A stretch of 62,913 nucleotides of DNA from NCBI RefSeq assembly GCF_023074175.1, contig NZ_JADPKS010000167.1, positions 1-62,913 on the forward strand. Reading direction: 5' to 3'. The translations under genes were made by a program, and so were the position numbers. The DNA is from Bradyrhizobium sp. 139 (lineage in GTDB: Bacteria > Pseudomonadota > Alphaproteobacteria > Rhizobiales > Xanthobacteraceae). The first letter of the stretch is position 1. The number at the start of each line of letters is the position of its first letter. Below the pieces are notes generated by a model. That model saw nothing but the letters and a program-made list of their open reading frames with translations. It did no database searches and had not been told where the DNA came from. Of the stretch, positions 36,760 through 46,804 are shown piece after piece.

Positions 36760-36851
36760 CTCTGTATTTCCTGGTCAAATACCTGTACGTGCTCGGCGCC
36801 ATCGTCACCGAAACCGAAATCGTCTTCTTCATGCTGCGGTTCGGTGCGTAG
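36756..36851 (+). pseudogene. Truncated N-terminus of a DUF2269-like membrane protein
   Basis: Thirty-one codons start by ATGA overlap with the hydrolase stop and read MTLYFLVKYLYVLGAIVTET then end at a stop. The pattern (LVKYLHVLGAIV.. and ..FFML) is the start of DUF2269 proteins. The rest of the family domain (usually about 150 residues) is missing, so a deletion is likely; a downstream stretch with MAAIVLMLVAL (36861-36895) may be a leftover. Confidence 0.5.
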
Positions 36852-36912
36852 GCAAAGACCATGGCGGCGATTGTGCTGATGCTGGTGGCACTCTGATACT
36901 GGATAATCGCTG

Positions 36913-37320
36913 ATGCAAAAATGGCCCGATGACGACGTGATCCTGTTCGATGGCGTCTGCATCTTCTGCTCGCGCTGGGTCCGGTTTGTCGCTGCGCGCG
37001 ATACGGCGAAGCGGTTTCGTTTCACGCCGATCCAGTCGGCGTACGGCACGAAGCTTGCGCTGACGTTTGGCGTCGATCCCGATGATCCCGACACCAATGC
37101 GGTGGTCCACGGCGGCGAGGTGTTCGTGAAGTCAGATGCTGCGCTGACCGTGCTCTCTCAACTGCCAGGATGGAGTTGGGTGCGTGTGCTGTTCTTCGTG
37201 CCGAAGCCGCTGCGAAATGCGGTGTACAATCTCGTCGCACGCAACCGCTATCGGCTCTTCGGAAAGTATGATGCCTGCTTCGTGCCGGATGCGGATTTAC
37301 GGGCACGGCTGATCGAGTAG
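36913..37320 (+). CDS. DCC1-like thiol-disulfide oxidoreductase (DUF393)
   Basis: This 135-residue protein of the DCC family has the redox motif near the N-terminus, LFDGVCIFCSRWVRF, with Cys-x-x-Cys as the presumed active site. The C-terminal RNRYRLFGKYDAC is also family-typical. It has no signal peptide. It follows the DUF2269-like remnant by 60 bp on the same strand. Confidence 0.9.
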   Translation: MQKWPDDDVILFDGVCIFCSRWVRFVAARDTAKRFRFTPIQSAYGTKLALTFGVDPDDPDTNAVVHGGEVFVKSDAALTVLSQLPGWSWVRVLFFVPKPLRNAVYNLVARNRYRLFGKYDACFVPDADLRARLIE

Positions 37321-37323
37321 TGC

Positions 37324-37402
37324 GTCATTGCGAGCGCAGCCAAGCAAATCCAGCGTCTTTCCGCAGCACAAGTCTGGATTGCTTCGCTGCGCCCGCAATG
37401 AC
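37324..37402. repeat. Dispersed repeat, family B
   Basis: Starts GTCATTGCGAGCGCAGCCAA and ends TGCGCCCGCAATGAC, with the inner GGATTGCTTCGCTGC arm. It lies between the convergent DCC and amine oxidase-like genes. Confidence 0.75.
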
Positions 37403-37413
37403 GGAGTTCGCGG

Positions 37414-38661
37414 TTATAGCTTGCTGAGTGCCGCCAGCAATTCCCTTGCCGCCCGCTCTCCGCTGTCCCGCGCCCCATGTGCCGTGGAGAAAAAGTTCGG
37501 CGACGTCGCTTCCCCGGCAAAGAACAGCCGCCCATCGACCGGCGCTGCCAAGGCGGCCCGGGCACCCGCATGCCCCGGCAGGGCGTGCGAATAGGCGCCG
37601 CGGGCGAAGGGATCGTGGGCCCAGCGGGACTCGTAGAGCGGTTTCAGCTTTTGCCTGATGTCGTTGCCGAGGAAGCCCGCGATCTCGTCTATGCTTTGGG
37701 CTGCAAATGCGCCGTCCCCGGCATTCTCCAATTCGCGTGCAAAGCTGCCGCCGAAAAAGCCTTCGATGCAGGGTTGGCCGAACGGGCGGATGTGATAGGT
37801 GCCCATGGCAGTGCGCATCGTGACGCCGCGCAAATTGCCCTCTTTCGGGAAGGCTTCGGCGTCCTCGAGCGCCAGCGTCACTTTGTCGTCGACGCCGAGC
37901 GGAAGACCACGCGCGGCATCGAGCTTGGCCGGCAGCGCCGGAGAAAAGCGGATCGCTTCATCGGCGATCAGATTGGTCGGCAGGGTGACGATCACCTTGT
38001 CCGCGGTCAGCGTGCCCTGCGAGGTTTCGAGCCGGTTACGCCGCCCGGAATGGTCGATCAGCGTGACGTTGCAGTTCAGTGCGACCGGGCAGGGCGCGCC
38101 ATAGGCCGCGATCAGGGTCCCATATCCCGCGCGCACGCGCCAATTGAAGTAGGTGTCCTCGTAGGCTTCCATGTCCAGGATCGAGACCTGATCGAGCTCG
38201 CACCCGTTCACATAGGTCGAGACGGCGTCGATCATGGGATTCCAGCAATTGCCAGGCTCGAGATAGCGTGAGGCGGGCGCATCCTCGTCTTCTTCCGCAG
38301 CCTCGGAGGCGCGTTCGTAGAACTGATCGATCGCGCGCACAAAATCCCGGCGCAGAGCTTCCGGAAAGGCGTCACCAAAGGCGCGATCGCTCCAGGGCGG
38401 CAGGTCGGTATTGAGTTCGAAATTGAGCTGCCGGGCGATCGGAACGAAGGAGTTCTTGTCCGCCGAATGCAGCCAGCCGCAGCCGACGTCGAACGTCACC
38501 TCGGGTGAGGCCTGCACGGTCCATGCGCGGCCGCCGATACGGCCGCGCGCTTCGAGCACGATGGTGGAAAGATTGGAATCCTTCAGCGCATGCGCTGCGC
38601 CGAACCCGGCAGCGCCGGCCCCGATGATCGCGACGTCAACGGAGGAGGGAAGGGAACTCAT
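37414..38661 (-). CDS. FAD-dependent amine oxidase-like flavoprotein
   Basis: The 415-residue protein begins with the dinucleotide-binding motif VAIIGAGAAGFGAAHAL, followed by the ARGRIGGRAWT motif of the monoamine oxidase family. A C-terminal FAD-contact segment GRLFFAGEATS is present. It oxidises an amine or related substrate, or a carotenoid-like compound; which one cannot be told. No signal peptide. It starts 28 bp from a family G repeat. Confidence 0.9.
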   Translation of the reverse strand: MSSLPSSVDVAIIGAGAAGFGAAHALKDSNLSTIVLEARGRIGGRAWTVQASPEVTFDVGCGWLHSADKNSFVPIARQLNFELNTDLPPWSDRAFGDAFPEALRRDFVRAIDQFYERASEAAEEDEDAPASRYLEPGNCWNPMIDAVSTYVNGCELDQVSILDMEAYEDTYFNWRVRAGYGTLIAAYGAPCPVALNCNVTLIDHSGRRNRLETSQGTLTADKVIVTLPTNLIADEAIRFSPALPAKLDAARGLPLGVDDKVTLALEDAEAFPKEGNLRGVTMRTAMGTYHIRPFGQPCIEGFFGGSFARELENAGDGAFAAQSIDEIAGFLGNDIRQKLKPLYESRWAHDPFARGAYSHALPGHAGARAALAAPVDGRLFFAGEATSPNFFSTAHGARDSGERAARELLAALSKL

Positions 38662-38721
38662 GGTCTGGCTCTAGCATGTTCCCCGTGAGTGCTAAAGTGG
38701 TCCACGCAATCGTGTTCCGGT

Positions 38722-38835
38722 CGTGCCCCGCATGCGCTGTACGCTCGGTGGGGAGCCAAGCAAGCAATCGAGAGGCTGGATTGTCTAGGCGCCGGCAGCG
38801 CATCACTTCGTGATGCGCTGCGTCCGGGGCACGAG
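38722..38835. repeat. Dispersed inverted repeat, family G
   Basis: CGTGCCCCGCATGCG at the left and CGTCCGGGGCACG at the right form imperfect inverted ends, with GCATCACTTCGTGATGC as an inner hairpin. It lies between typA and the flavoprotein gene. Confidence 0.6.
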
Positions 38836-38844
38836 AGCGGCGGC

Positions 38845-40671
<1,827 letters not shown>

Positions 40672-40887
40672 GAGTGAGCTTCTTTGCGTTCGAACAATGG
40701 GTTAAGCGCGATCTCGCCGGCCAGACCGGGACCTCTTCTCGGATAACGCTGGAAACAGGAGAACGGGCGCTTTCCGCCCAAAAAGAAGCCCGGTCAGCTC
40801 GACCAGACAACCTGCGTTGCGGCGCAATATATGCAAAAAGAGCCAAAAAACAATGCGTTCTTTCGCGGTTGGTTGACCGAATTTTGT

Positions 40888-40901
40888 CCGGGAATTCCCG
40901 G
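40888..40901. promoter_or_regulatory. Perfect 14-bp palindrome between typA and Crp/Fnr gene
   Basis: CCGGGAATTCCCGG is self-complementary. It lies 217 bp upstream of the typA start and 67 bp downstream of the Crp/Fnr stop, so it could be an operator or a weak terminator. No regulator is assignable. Confidence 0.3.
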
Positions 40902-40968
40902 GACTTAGGGCCGATCCAAGCCAATCCGGGGCTTCGCCGCCGGTCTGATCGCAAAATGGCCGGGCGGA

Positions 40969-41745
40969 TCAGCCTTGCGCCGAGCCGAGGTCCGCCTCCT
41001 CGGTTGGATAGACCCCTCGCAGCACCTCCTCGAAGTGCATCTTCACGGCGTCGTTGCACAGGCAGGCGCGCAGGTGCAGGCCGTCGATGTTGCGGACCAG
41101 GATCGCGCCGCGTCGCGTGTCGAGCACGCCCTCGGCCTTGAACGACTGGAGCACACGGCTTGCATAGCTGCGGCCGACCCCGAGCAGCGTCGCGAGCTGC
41201 TCATGCGTCAGCGGCACGCTGCTCTCGTCGCCGGTCCGCTCCATCGCCGCAATGATCCACTTTGCCGTACGCTGTTCGATGGAGTGGATGGCGTTGCAGG
41301 CGGTCGACTGGAAGATCTGCGCCAGCATGCAGTCGGCATAGCGGGCGAAGATGTTGCGCAGCGAAGCCGAGCGCATCTTGGCCGCTTCCAGCTTGGCGAC
41401 ATGAATGCGCGCAAATGGTCCGCCGAATTTCACGCAGATGCGGGTATAGGCCGGCAAAAACCCCTCGCTGACGATGCCGCCCACTGCACCTTCGCGGCCG
41501 ACCAGGATGGTCTCGACGTCGCGGCCATCCTCGTTGGGAACGAGAAATGTCGCGAGCGACGGCCCGCAGGGAAAGTGCACGACCTGGACATCGTCGCCGG
41601 GATTGTAGAGCAGCTCGTTGGCCCCGGCGTCGTCCAGCGTGACGTGGGGTGCCAGCAGCGCGTAATCGGCCGGACTCAAGCGCCGCAGCAGATTGTTGGT
41701 CGGCCGGCTGCCGACCTCGATTGTCTTGCTGATACGGGCATCCAT
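40969..41745 (-). CDS. Crp/Fnr family transcriptional regulator
   Basis: The 258-residue protein has an N-terminal cyclic-nucleotide-binding-like beta barrel (about 20-140) and a C-terminal winged helix-turn-helix (LTHEQLATLLGVGRSYASRV, near 180). Family members respond to cAMP, O2, NO or other signals. There is no N-terminal Fe-S cysteine cluster like that of Fnr. Two adenylate cyclase genes in this window could supply a ligand, but that is only inference. It is divergent from a response regulator gene, 151 bp apart. Confidence 0.9.
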   Translation of the reverse strand: MDARISKTIEVGSRPTNNLLRRLSPADYALLAPHVTLDDAGANELLYNPGDDVQVVHFPCGPSLATFLVPNEDGRDVETILVGREGAVGGIVSEGFLPAYTRICVKFGGPFARIHVAKLEAAKMRSASLRNIFARYADCMLAQIFQSTACNAIHSIEQRTAKWIIAAMERTGDESSVPLTHEQLATLLGVGRSYASRVLQSFKAEGVLDTRRGAILVRNIDGLHLRACLCNDAVKMHFEEVLRGVYPTEEADLGSAQG

Positions 41746-41896
41746 CGTAACCCCCCTGCTTTCCTTTCAGCACGAGCGAGGTCCGATCGCTGGCTGCGTG
41801 CACAAGTGGACAGACGTGAAAACTGTTCTGTGATGAGTTTCGTTCCGGGAACCCTCCGATGCTCTGGGCGCAGGCATCGGGACGAGGCTGTCCTCG

Positions 41897-42316
41897 ATGG
41901 ATGAGAACATGCAGCGCTCGATAGCCAGCATCATGATACCTGCTCCCCCGGACGGATCGGCCGGCATGCCCGCGGATGTTCTGATCGTCGAAGACGATCC
42001 GATCATTGCAATCGACTTCGAGGATCGCGTGCTCGGATTTGGCGTGAAGAGCGTGCGCACCGTAGGATCGGTGGCGCAGGCGCTGGCCGCCATCACAGCG
42101 CGCGCGCCCGACTTCGTGCTGCTCGACGTCGAGCTCGGCCGCGAGAAAAGCTTTGCCGTCGCCGAGCGGCTGGCGGCTGCGCAAATTCCCTTCGTCTTCG
42201 TGACGGGCTATGGCGCCGAGGCTCGGATCGCTTCCGAATTCAACGCGCGGCCGCAGCTGCAAAAGCCCTGCTCGAGCGAAGCGCTGGAGGCCGCGTTGCG
42301 CTCGCGCGGCGCCTGA
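41897..42316 (+). CDS. Single-domain response regulator
   Basis: This 139-residue receiver domain has acidic pocket residues in VEDDPIIA, the phospho-acceptor Asp77 in FVLLDVELG, a Thr in FVTGYG and the conserved Lys in QLQKPCSS. No output domain follows, so it relays phosphate or binds a partner. The first 24 residues are an extension before the fold. No kinase is adjacent. Its 3' end is convergent with the phoD-like gene. Confidence 0.88.
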   Translation: MDENMQRSIASIMIPAPPDGSAGMPADVLIVEDDPIIAIDFEDRVLGFGVKSVRTVGSVAQALAAITARAPDFVLLDVELGREKSFAVAERLAAAQIPFVFVTGYGAEARIASEFNARPQLQKPCSSEALEAALRSRGA

Positions 42317-42340
42317 ACGCTCGTCTGCGTTCTTCCAGCG

Positions 42341-43883
42341 TCAGGCAAATTTCGGATCGAGCGTGGTAGACCACAGCGCGACGTCGGCGCGGTCGCGCCA
42401 AGGTCACCGTCATCTGGCCGGATGCGCCGTCGATCTTGACGTGACCGAAGAATTGCATGCCCGCGGACGGCGGCAGGTTCTGGTTGTCCTTGCCCGGCGC
42501 TTTGACGAAACGCACCTCCGGCCCAAAGGTGTTGTCGAGCGCATTTGGACCGAAGGTGCCCGCATGCAGCGGGCCCGAGACGAATTCCCAGAACGGCTCG
42601 AACTCCTGGAATTGCGCCTTGCTCGGATCGTAATAGTGCGCGGCGGCGTAATGCACATCCGCGGTCAGCCACACCGTGTTGCTGATCGGCGCCATCTTGA
42701 TGAAGCGCAGGATGTCGGCGATCTCGAACTCGCGGCCACGCACCGGGCCATCGCTCTGGGCGAAGGCTTCCGAGCCACCCTTCGGCGTGTCTGAGACGAC
42801 GAGACCCAGCGGCATGTCGGACGCGATCACCTTCCAGGTCGCGCGCGAGTTGAGAAGGCCGCGCTTGAGCCAGGCGATCTGGTCCGGGCCGAGAAAGTAG
42901 CTGGCCGTTCCGTATTCCGTCTCGAGATTAGCGCCGTTGGGGCCGCGATAACTGCGCTCGTCGAGCACGAACACGTCGAGATGCGGACCGTACGAGATCC
43001 GGCGATAGACCCGGCCTGGCTCGACGATGCTTTCGCGCATTGGATACATCTCGTGGAAGGCGCATGCGCCGCGCGCGGCCAGCAGCGCGATGTCGCGCTC
43101 CCTGTAGGTCGCCGGCAACTCCTTCGACAGCGACCAGTTGTTGGTCACCTCGTGGTCGTCCCATTGCACGAAGATCGGCACCTCGGCATTGAAGGCGCGG
43201 ACATTGCCGTCGGTGAGATTGTATTTGTGCGCGGCGCGGTACTCGTCCAGCGTCTCCGCGACCTTGGCCTTCTCGGGGATGGTGACATTCTTCCAGATCT
43301 TGCCGTCGGCGAGTTTTACTTCGGATTGGATAGGTCCGTCGGCGTAGATGGTGTCGCCGGAGTGGAGGAAAAAATCGGGACGGTGCTTGCGCATCGCAGA
43401 GAAGGTGAACATGCCGCCGTCATCGGGATTGATGCCCCAGCCCTGCCCGGCGACATCGCCGCCCCAGACGAAGCTGACGTCGCGGCGGTCGGCCGGAGCG
43501 GTGCGGAAGCGGCCGATTGCCGGTTCGCCCTCGATCGCGCTGTGCGAGAGGTCGCGGAAACGGACGCGATAGAAGATGTCCTGTCCGCTCGGCAGGTTCT
43601 CGATCAGCATCTTGGCGGTGAAATCGCTCTCGGGCAGGGCCGCGATCGGCGGCAGCGCACGGGCGTTCTTGAAGGACTCCGTCGTCGCCACCTCGACCAG
43701 CATCTGCGCCGGCCGATCAGTGCGCGCCCAGACCACGCCGCCATCGACGGTGACGTCGCCGGACTGCACGCCATGCGTCACCACCGGCCGGTCGGCCGCG
43801 CGCGAGAGATGGGGCATTGCGATCGCGCCGAGCGCACCGGCGCTCGTGGCAAGGAAACGGCGGCGGGAAAATTTGAGATTCAT
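42341..43883 (-). pseudogene. phoD: PhoD-family alkaline phosphatase with a 3' frameshift
   Basis: A Tat-exported metallophosphoesterase of about 513 residues if read across the shift. The Tat signal is FSRRRFLATSAGALGAIAMP. The N-terminal PhoD_N domain is followed by the catalytic region with VWGGDVAGQGWG, LHSGDTIYADGP, QWDDHEVTNNW and TADVHYAAAHYY. The open frame continues into arginine-rich nonsense and ends at 42240, inside the response regulator gene. In the other frame from about 42402 the sequence gives RDRADVALWSTTLDPKFA then TGA at 42341, the expected C-terminus. The span 42341-43883 is one base too long for a single frame, so one extra base lies near 42396-42404. The active site is upstream of it, so the product may still work. 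Confidence 0.8.
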
Positions 43884-43919
43884 GAACCGGTTCGCTGAAT
43901 GTCTCGTGCAACTCGCGCT

Positions 43920-43995
43920 GTCATTCCGGGGCGCGCAAAGCGCGACCCGGACTCTCGAGAGTCCGGGTCTGGTCCTTCGACCATCCCGGAGTGAC
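43920..43995. repeat. Dispersed repeat, family C
   Basis: GTCATTCCGGGGCGCGCAAA at the left and CATCCCGGAGTGAC at the right; an inner GACTCTCGAGAGTC palindrome is unique to this copy. It lies between the phoD-like gene and the TAXI gene. Confidence 0.75.
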
Positions 43996-44046
43996 AGCAA
44001 CAGCTATATTGAGGCAATGTGACGCAGCGATTACGGGCGTGAGCGG

Positions 44047-45492
44047 CTACGCGTTGCCGGCGGCCCTGAACTGCGCACCCGCGCGTTGCAGGTTCTGCGG
44101 CATGCTGAACAGCACGGCCTTGCGGTCGGCGACCGCCGTGTGGAACTGGTCAAGCACGATGTTGAACGCCGTGAGCGCGCCTTCCTCGACCGCGCCGTGA
44201 TCGAAGCAGCGCAGCGTGTCGCGCAGGATCTCGTCGGCCTCGGTCTGCATCTGGTCGAGCTCTTCGGTCGTTTCGCTCTTGCGTGCCGTCGCGATCATGT
44301 CGAGCAGGCGTTCGCGCTGATGATTGTTGTTGTTGCGCTCGTCCTTTTTCAGGTAGCCCGCGAACCAGGCGCCGATCGAGCCCATCGCCGAGAGCGCCAT
44401 CAGGGTCCACCAGATGTAATCGCTGTATTTGTCGAGGAAGGTCTTTTCCTCGCCATCGACGAAGGCGGCCGCGCCCGGATGCACGGGAATCACGGCATCC
44501 TTGTCGGTGTCGGGCGTCTCGATCTTCGCCGCCAGCGGGAATTCCGCCACCAATTGCTGGCGCACGGCGAAGAGCTGGCGCGTGAACGCCGCGATGGTGG
44601 TATCGGACACACCTTTGCGCGCCACGATGTGGTGCGAGAAGCTGATGGTCTTGACCTCGTCGTCGGGGCGATCGGGCGAGCCGCCATAGGTGCCGGCGGG
44701 AATCTCCGATGCTTCGTAGACCGGATGGTTTTGCGCGATCGCGTCCGCAGAATCGATGGCGAGGAAGGTCGGTGTGCCGCTGTCCTTGGCGGAAGCCGCG
44801 ATCGCATCTGACGTGATCTTGCTGTTGACCGGGCCGGCAGCAAGATAGGCATCGGCCTTCTGGGCCTTGATCGCCTCGGCGGCTTCATTGGCCGGGAACT
44901 GTATGACCTCGACCTTGGCGGGATCGACCCCGTATTGCTGGAGGATCACCTTGAGCAAATTGACGTTGGCCTGGGTGCGGCCGATCACCCCGACGCGATG
45001 GCCGGCGAGCTGCGCGATCTTGGTGATCTTCGCGCCCTTCTTCTTGCCCTTGCCGGGCACCGACCACAGCACCACGACGTTCTTGCGCAGGGTCGCGACC
45101 GCTTGTGCGTTCTTCGGCACATCGACGTCGCCGCGCACGATGGCGAGATCGGCCTTGCCTTCGGCGAGTGCAACGGCGCTGGCGGTGGCGCCGTCGGTCT
45201 GAATCGGCCGCAGCCGCACAGAGCTCTTGTTCTGCGTGAAAGCCTGCGTCAGCGCCTGCACGACCTTGATGTCATCGCTATTGGGAGGGCCGACCGCGAT
45301 CTTCAGCGTCACCGGGCGCATCGCGAAATAATACCCGCCGGCGAGCGCGCCAACGATCGCAAGCACCAGCGCGAGGGTCACCAGCGCCGTCTTCCGCGCC
45401 GCTGATCGCGGCGAAGGAGGGGTGGGCGCTTCGGCAAGGTCCAATCCCCCGGTCATCGATCTCCCGAACAGGCGCTTGAGGCCCAGTTTCAT
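44047..45492 (-). CDS. Membrane-anchored TAXI-family solute-binding protein
   Basis: The 481-residue protein has an N-terminal transmembrane segment (about 35-56) followed by a TAXI-type periplasmic binding domain (VTLKIAVGPPNSDDIK; GHRVGVIGRTQANVN). A second transmembrane helix near 370-395 (YIWWTLMALSAMGSIGAWF) leads to a cytoplasmic helical tail. The domain is anchored at both ends, unlike ordinary soluble TAXI proteins, and no TRAP permease gene is adjacent. It may act as a sensor or scaffold, which is only inferred. The ATG at 45492 is chosen over 49 upstream codons that look non-coding. Confidence 0.85.
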   Translation of the reverse strand: MKLGLKRLFGRSMTGGLDLAEAPTPPSPRSAARKTALVTLALVLAIVGALAGGYYFAMRPVTLKIAVGPPNSDDIKVVQALTQAFTQNKSSVRLRPIQTDGATASAVALAEGKADLAIVRGDVDVPKNAQAVATLRKNVVVLWSVPGKGKKKGAKITKIAQLAGHRVGVIGRTQANVNLLKVILQQYGVDPAKVEVIQFPANEAAEAIKAQKADAYLAAGPVNSKITSDAIAASAKDSGTPTFLAIDSADAIAQNHPVYEASEIPAGTYGGSPDRPDDEVKTISFSHHIVARKGVSDTTIAAFTRQLFAVRQQLVAEFPLAAKIETPDTDKDAVIPVHPGAAAFVDGEEKTFLDKYSDYIWWTLMALSAMGSIGAWFAGYLKKDERNNNNHQRERLLDMIATARKSETTEELDQMQTEADEILRDTLRCFDHGAVEEGALTAFNIVLDQFHTAVADRKAVLFSMPQNLQRAGAQFRAAGNA

Positions 45493-45641
45493 CTCGGCCC
45501 GGCTTACACCCGCAATTGTAGCAAATTTCCTGTCCGGCGGGGTTACATCTCGGTCATGGTTAGCGGATGGACGAAATCCCGTATGAACCCGGGCCATATG
45601 CACCGTGTTAGGGTAAAGTTCCCCTGAAAACGGAGGCAATC

Positions 45642-45968
45642 ATGGCAGAGCGGCTGACGGCGGAAGCACGCAAGCAGGCGCTGAGTGGACTACCGGGCTG
45701 GACCGAGGTCCAAAGGCAGGTCCAAGGCGACGTCCAAGGCCGCGATGCGATCGGGAAGACCTTTGTCTTCAAGGATTTCAACGAGGCGTTCGGCTTCATG
45801 ACCCGCGCGGCGCTGGTCGCCGAGAAGATGGATCATCATCCCGAATGGCGCAACGTCTACAAGACGGTGGAGGTGGTGCTGTCGACCCATGACGCCGGCG
45901 GCGTCACCAAGTTCGATATCGAGCTCGCCAAGGCGATGAACACGATCGCGAAGCTGACACCCGCCTGA
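45642..45968 (+). CDS. phhB: 4a-hydroxytetrahydrobiopterin dehydratase (PCD/DCoH)
   Basis: Dehydrates pterin-4a-carbinolamine to recycle the cofactor of aromatic amino acid hydroxylases. The 108-residue protein has the family signature EKMDHHPEWRNVYKTVEVVL and STHDAGGVTKFDIELA. Residues about 22-36 (EVQRQVQGDVQGRDA) are an expansion caused by a 12-bp unit repeated three times (about 45709-45744), which makes the protein longer than the usual roughly 100. It lies on plus, divergent from the TAXI gene. Confidence 0.92.
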   Translation: MAERLTAEARKQALSGLPGWTEVQRQVQGDVQGRDAIGKTFVFKDFNEAFGFMTRAALVAEKMDHHPEWRNVYKTVEVVLSTHDAGGVTKFDIELAKAMNTIAKLTPA

Positions 45969-46060
45969 CGTCTTGCGGGGACCGGCCGCATCCCCATGTT
46001 GTGATCAGCAGGAGATGCGGCGATCAGCCGCCCCTGGGCTGAACGGGGAGGTTGTCGAAC

Positions 46061-46444
46061 ATGGCTGCCGAACACAGCGTCGGCTTCGAGCCGGCCGATC
46101 GGCTCGCGGAGGATCGTGAGAGCGTACGCCGCCGCTTCTGGCGCAAGCTGAAGCGCGTCGCCGCGCAGCTGCCGTTCGCGGAAGACCTGCTCGCGGCCTA
46201 TTACTGCGCGTTCGACCGGCAGACGCCGCGCCATGTCCAGGCGTCGCTGCTCGGGGCGATCGCCTATTTCATCCTGCCGTTCGATTTCGTCCCCGACGTG
46301 ATGCCGATCCTCGGCTTCACCGATGACGCCGCCGTGCTTGCCACCGCCATTCGCATGGTCGCCAGCCACATCACGACCGAGCACCGCGAAGCCGCCCGCG
46401 CCAAGCTGAAGCGCGAAGTGGAGAAGGCAGAGATTGTGCTGTAG
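46061..46444 (+). CDS. YkvA family (DUF1232) membrane protein
   Basis: This 127-residue protein has the DUF1232 hallmark, a hydrophobic helix with IAYFILPFDFVPDVMPILGF and a following DDAAVLATAI. It is probably a small inner-membrane protein of unknown function. The ATG at 46061 has GGGGAG 10 bases before it; a TTG three codons up is an alternative. It is followed by the TAXI 3' fragment. Confidence 0.88.
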   Translation: MAAEHSVGFEPADRLAEDRESVRRRFWRKLKRVAAQLPFAEDLLAAYYCAFDRQTPRHVQASLLGAIAYFILPFDFVPDVMPILGFTDDAAVLATAIRMVASHITTEHREAARAKLKREVEKAEIVL

Positions 46445-46466
46445 CGCCGGCCATGTGTTTCTGCCG

Positions 46467-46610
46467 TCATTCCGTTTCCTCATCCGCCTCGCGCGCCTTT
46501 GCCGCCGCGAGGAAGCGCTCGACGCGCTGCCGCGCCACCGGCTCGACGCGATGACAGCCGAGGAGCCATTGCTGCGCCACCGGCAGCCTGCTCCAGCCTG
46601 ACAGGTCGCT
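46467..46610 (-). pseudogene. Detached C-terminal fragment of a TAXI-family protein
   Basis: The minus-strand frame reads SGWSRLPVAQQWL..., then RVEPVARQRVERFLAAAKA to a stop at 46467. It closely matches the C-terminus of the intact TAXI gene at 51447-52613 (GWNRLPVAQQWL, VEPVTRQRFEAFL). The DNA itself is alike, for example GAGCCATTGCTGCGCCACCG in both on plus. The upstream frame has no TAXI similarity, so only the tail remains. Confidence 0.8.
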
Positions 46611-46690
46611 TGTCGGTCGTAGATTGGCCCGTGAGAGATGATTCTTGCGATGGCATCTGCGCCGGTGTCCACAAATTCGATCACGGCAGG

Positions 46691-46702
46691 TGCCAATTGG
46701 CA
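46691..46702. promoter_or_regulatory. Perfect 12-bp palindrome upstream of the LuxR-type gene
   Basis: TGCCAATTGGCA is self-complementary and lies 102 bp before the start codon of the LuxR-type regulator. It is a plausible operator, possibly for that regulator itself. No promoter boxes are claimed. Confidence 0.35.
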
Positions 46703-46804
46703 CATAACTACCAGTGACTTAGTGGAAAGGAACCATGCTTCTTCGCCGGCGTTAGTACCGCGACCCAACCATACCAACACATCCAAGCAACGCAGGGGAC
46801 AGCC

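Noticed and set aside
41746..41896. FNR/FixK box between the Crp/Fnr and response regulator genes
   Set aside because: No TTGAT-N4-ATCAA-like dyad is present.
46680..46720. Possible sigma-54 promoter (TTGGCAC near 46697)
   Set aside because: The -24-like TTGGCAC is not followed at the right spacing by a convincing TTGC element, so it is recorded only as a palindrome.
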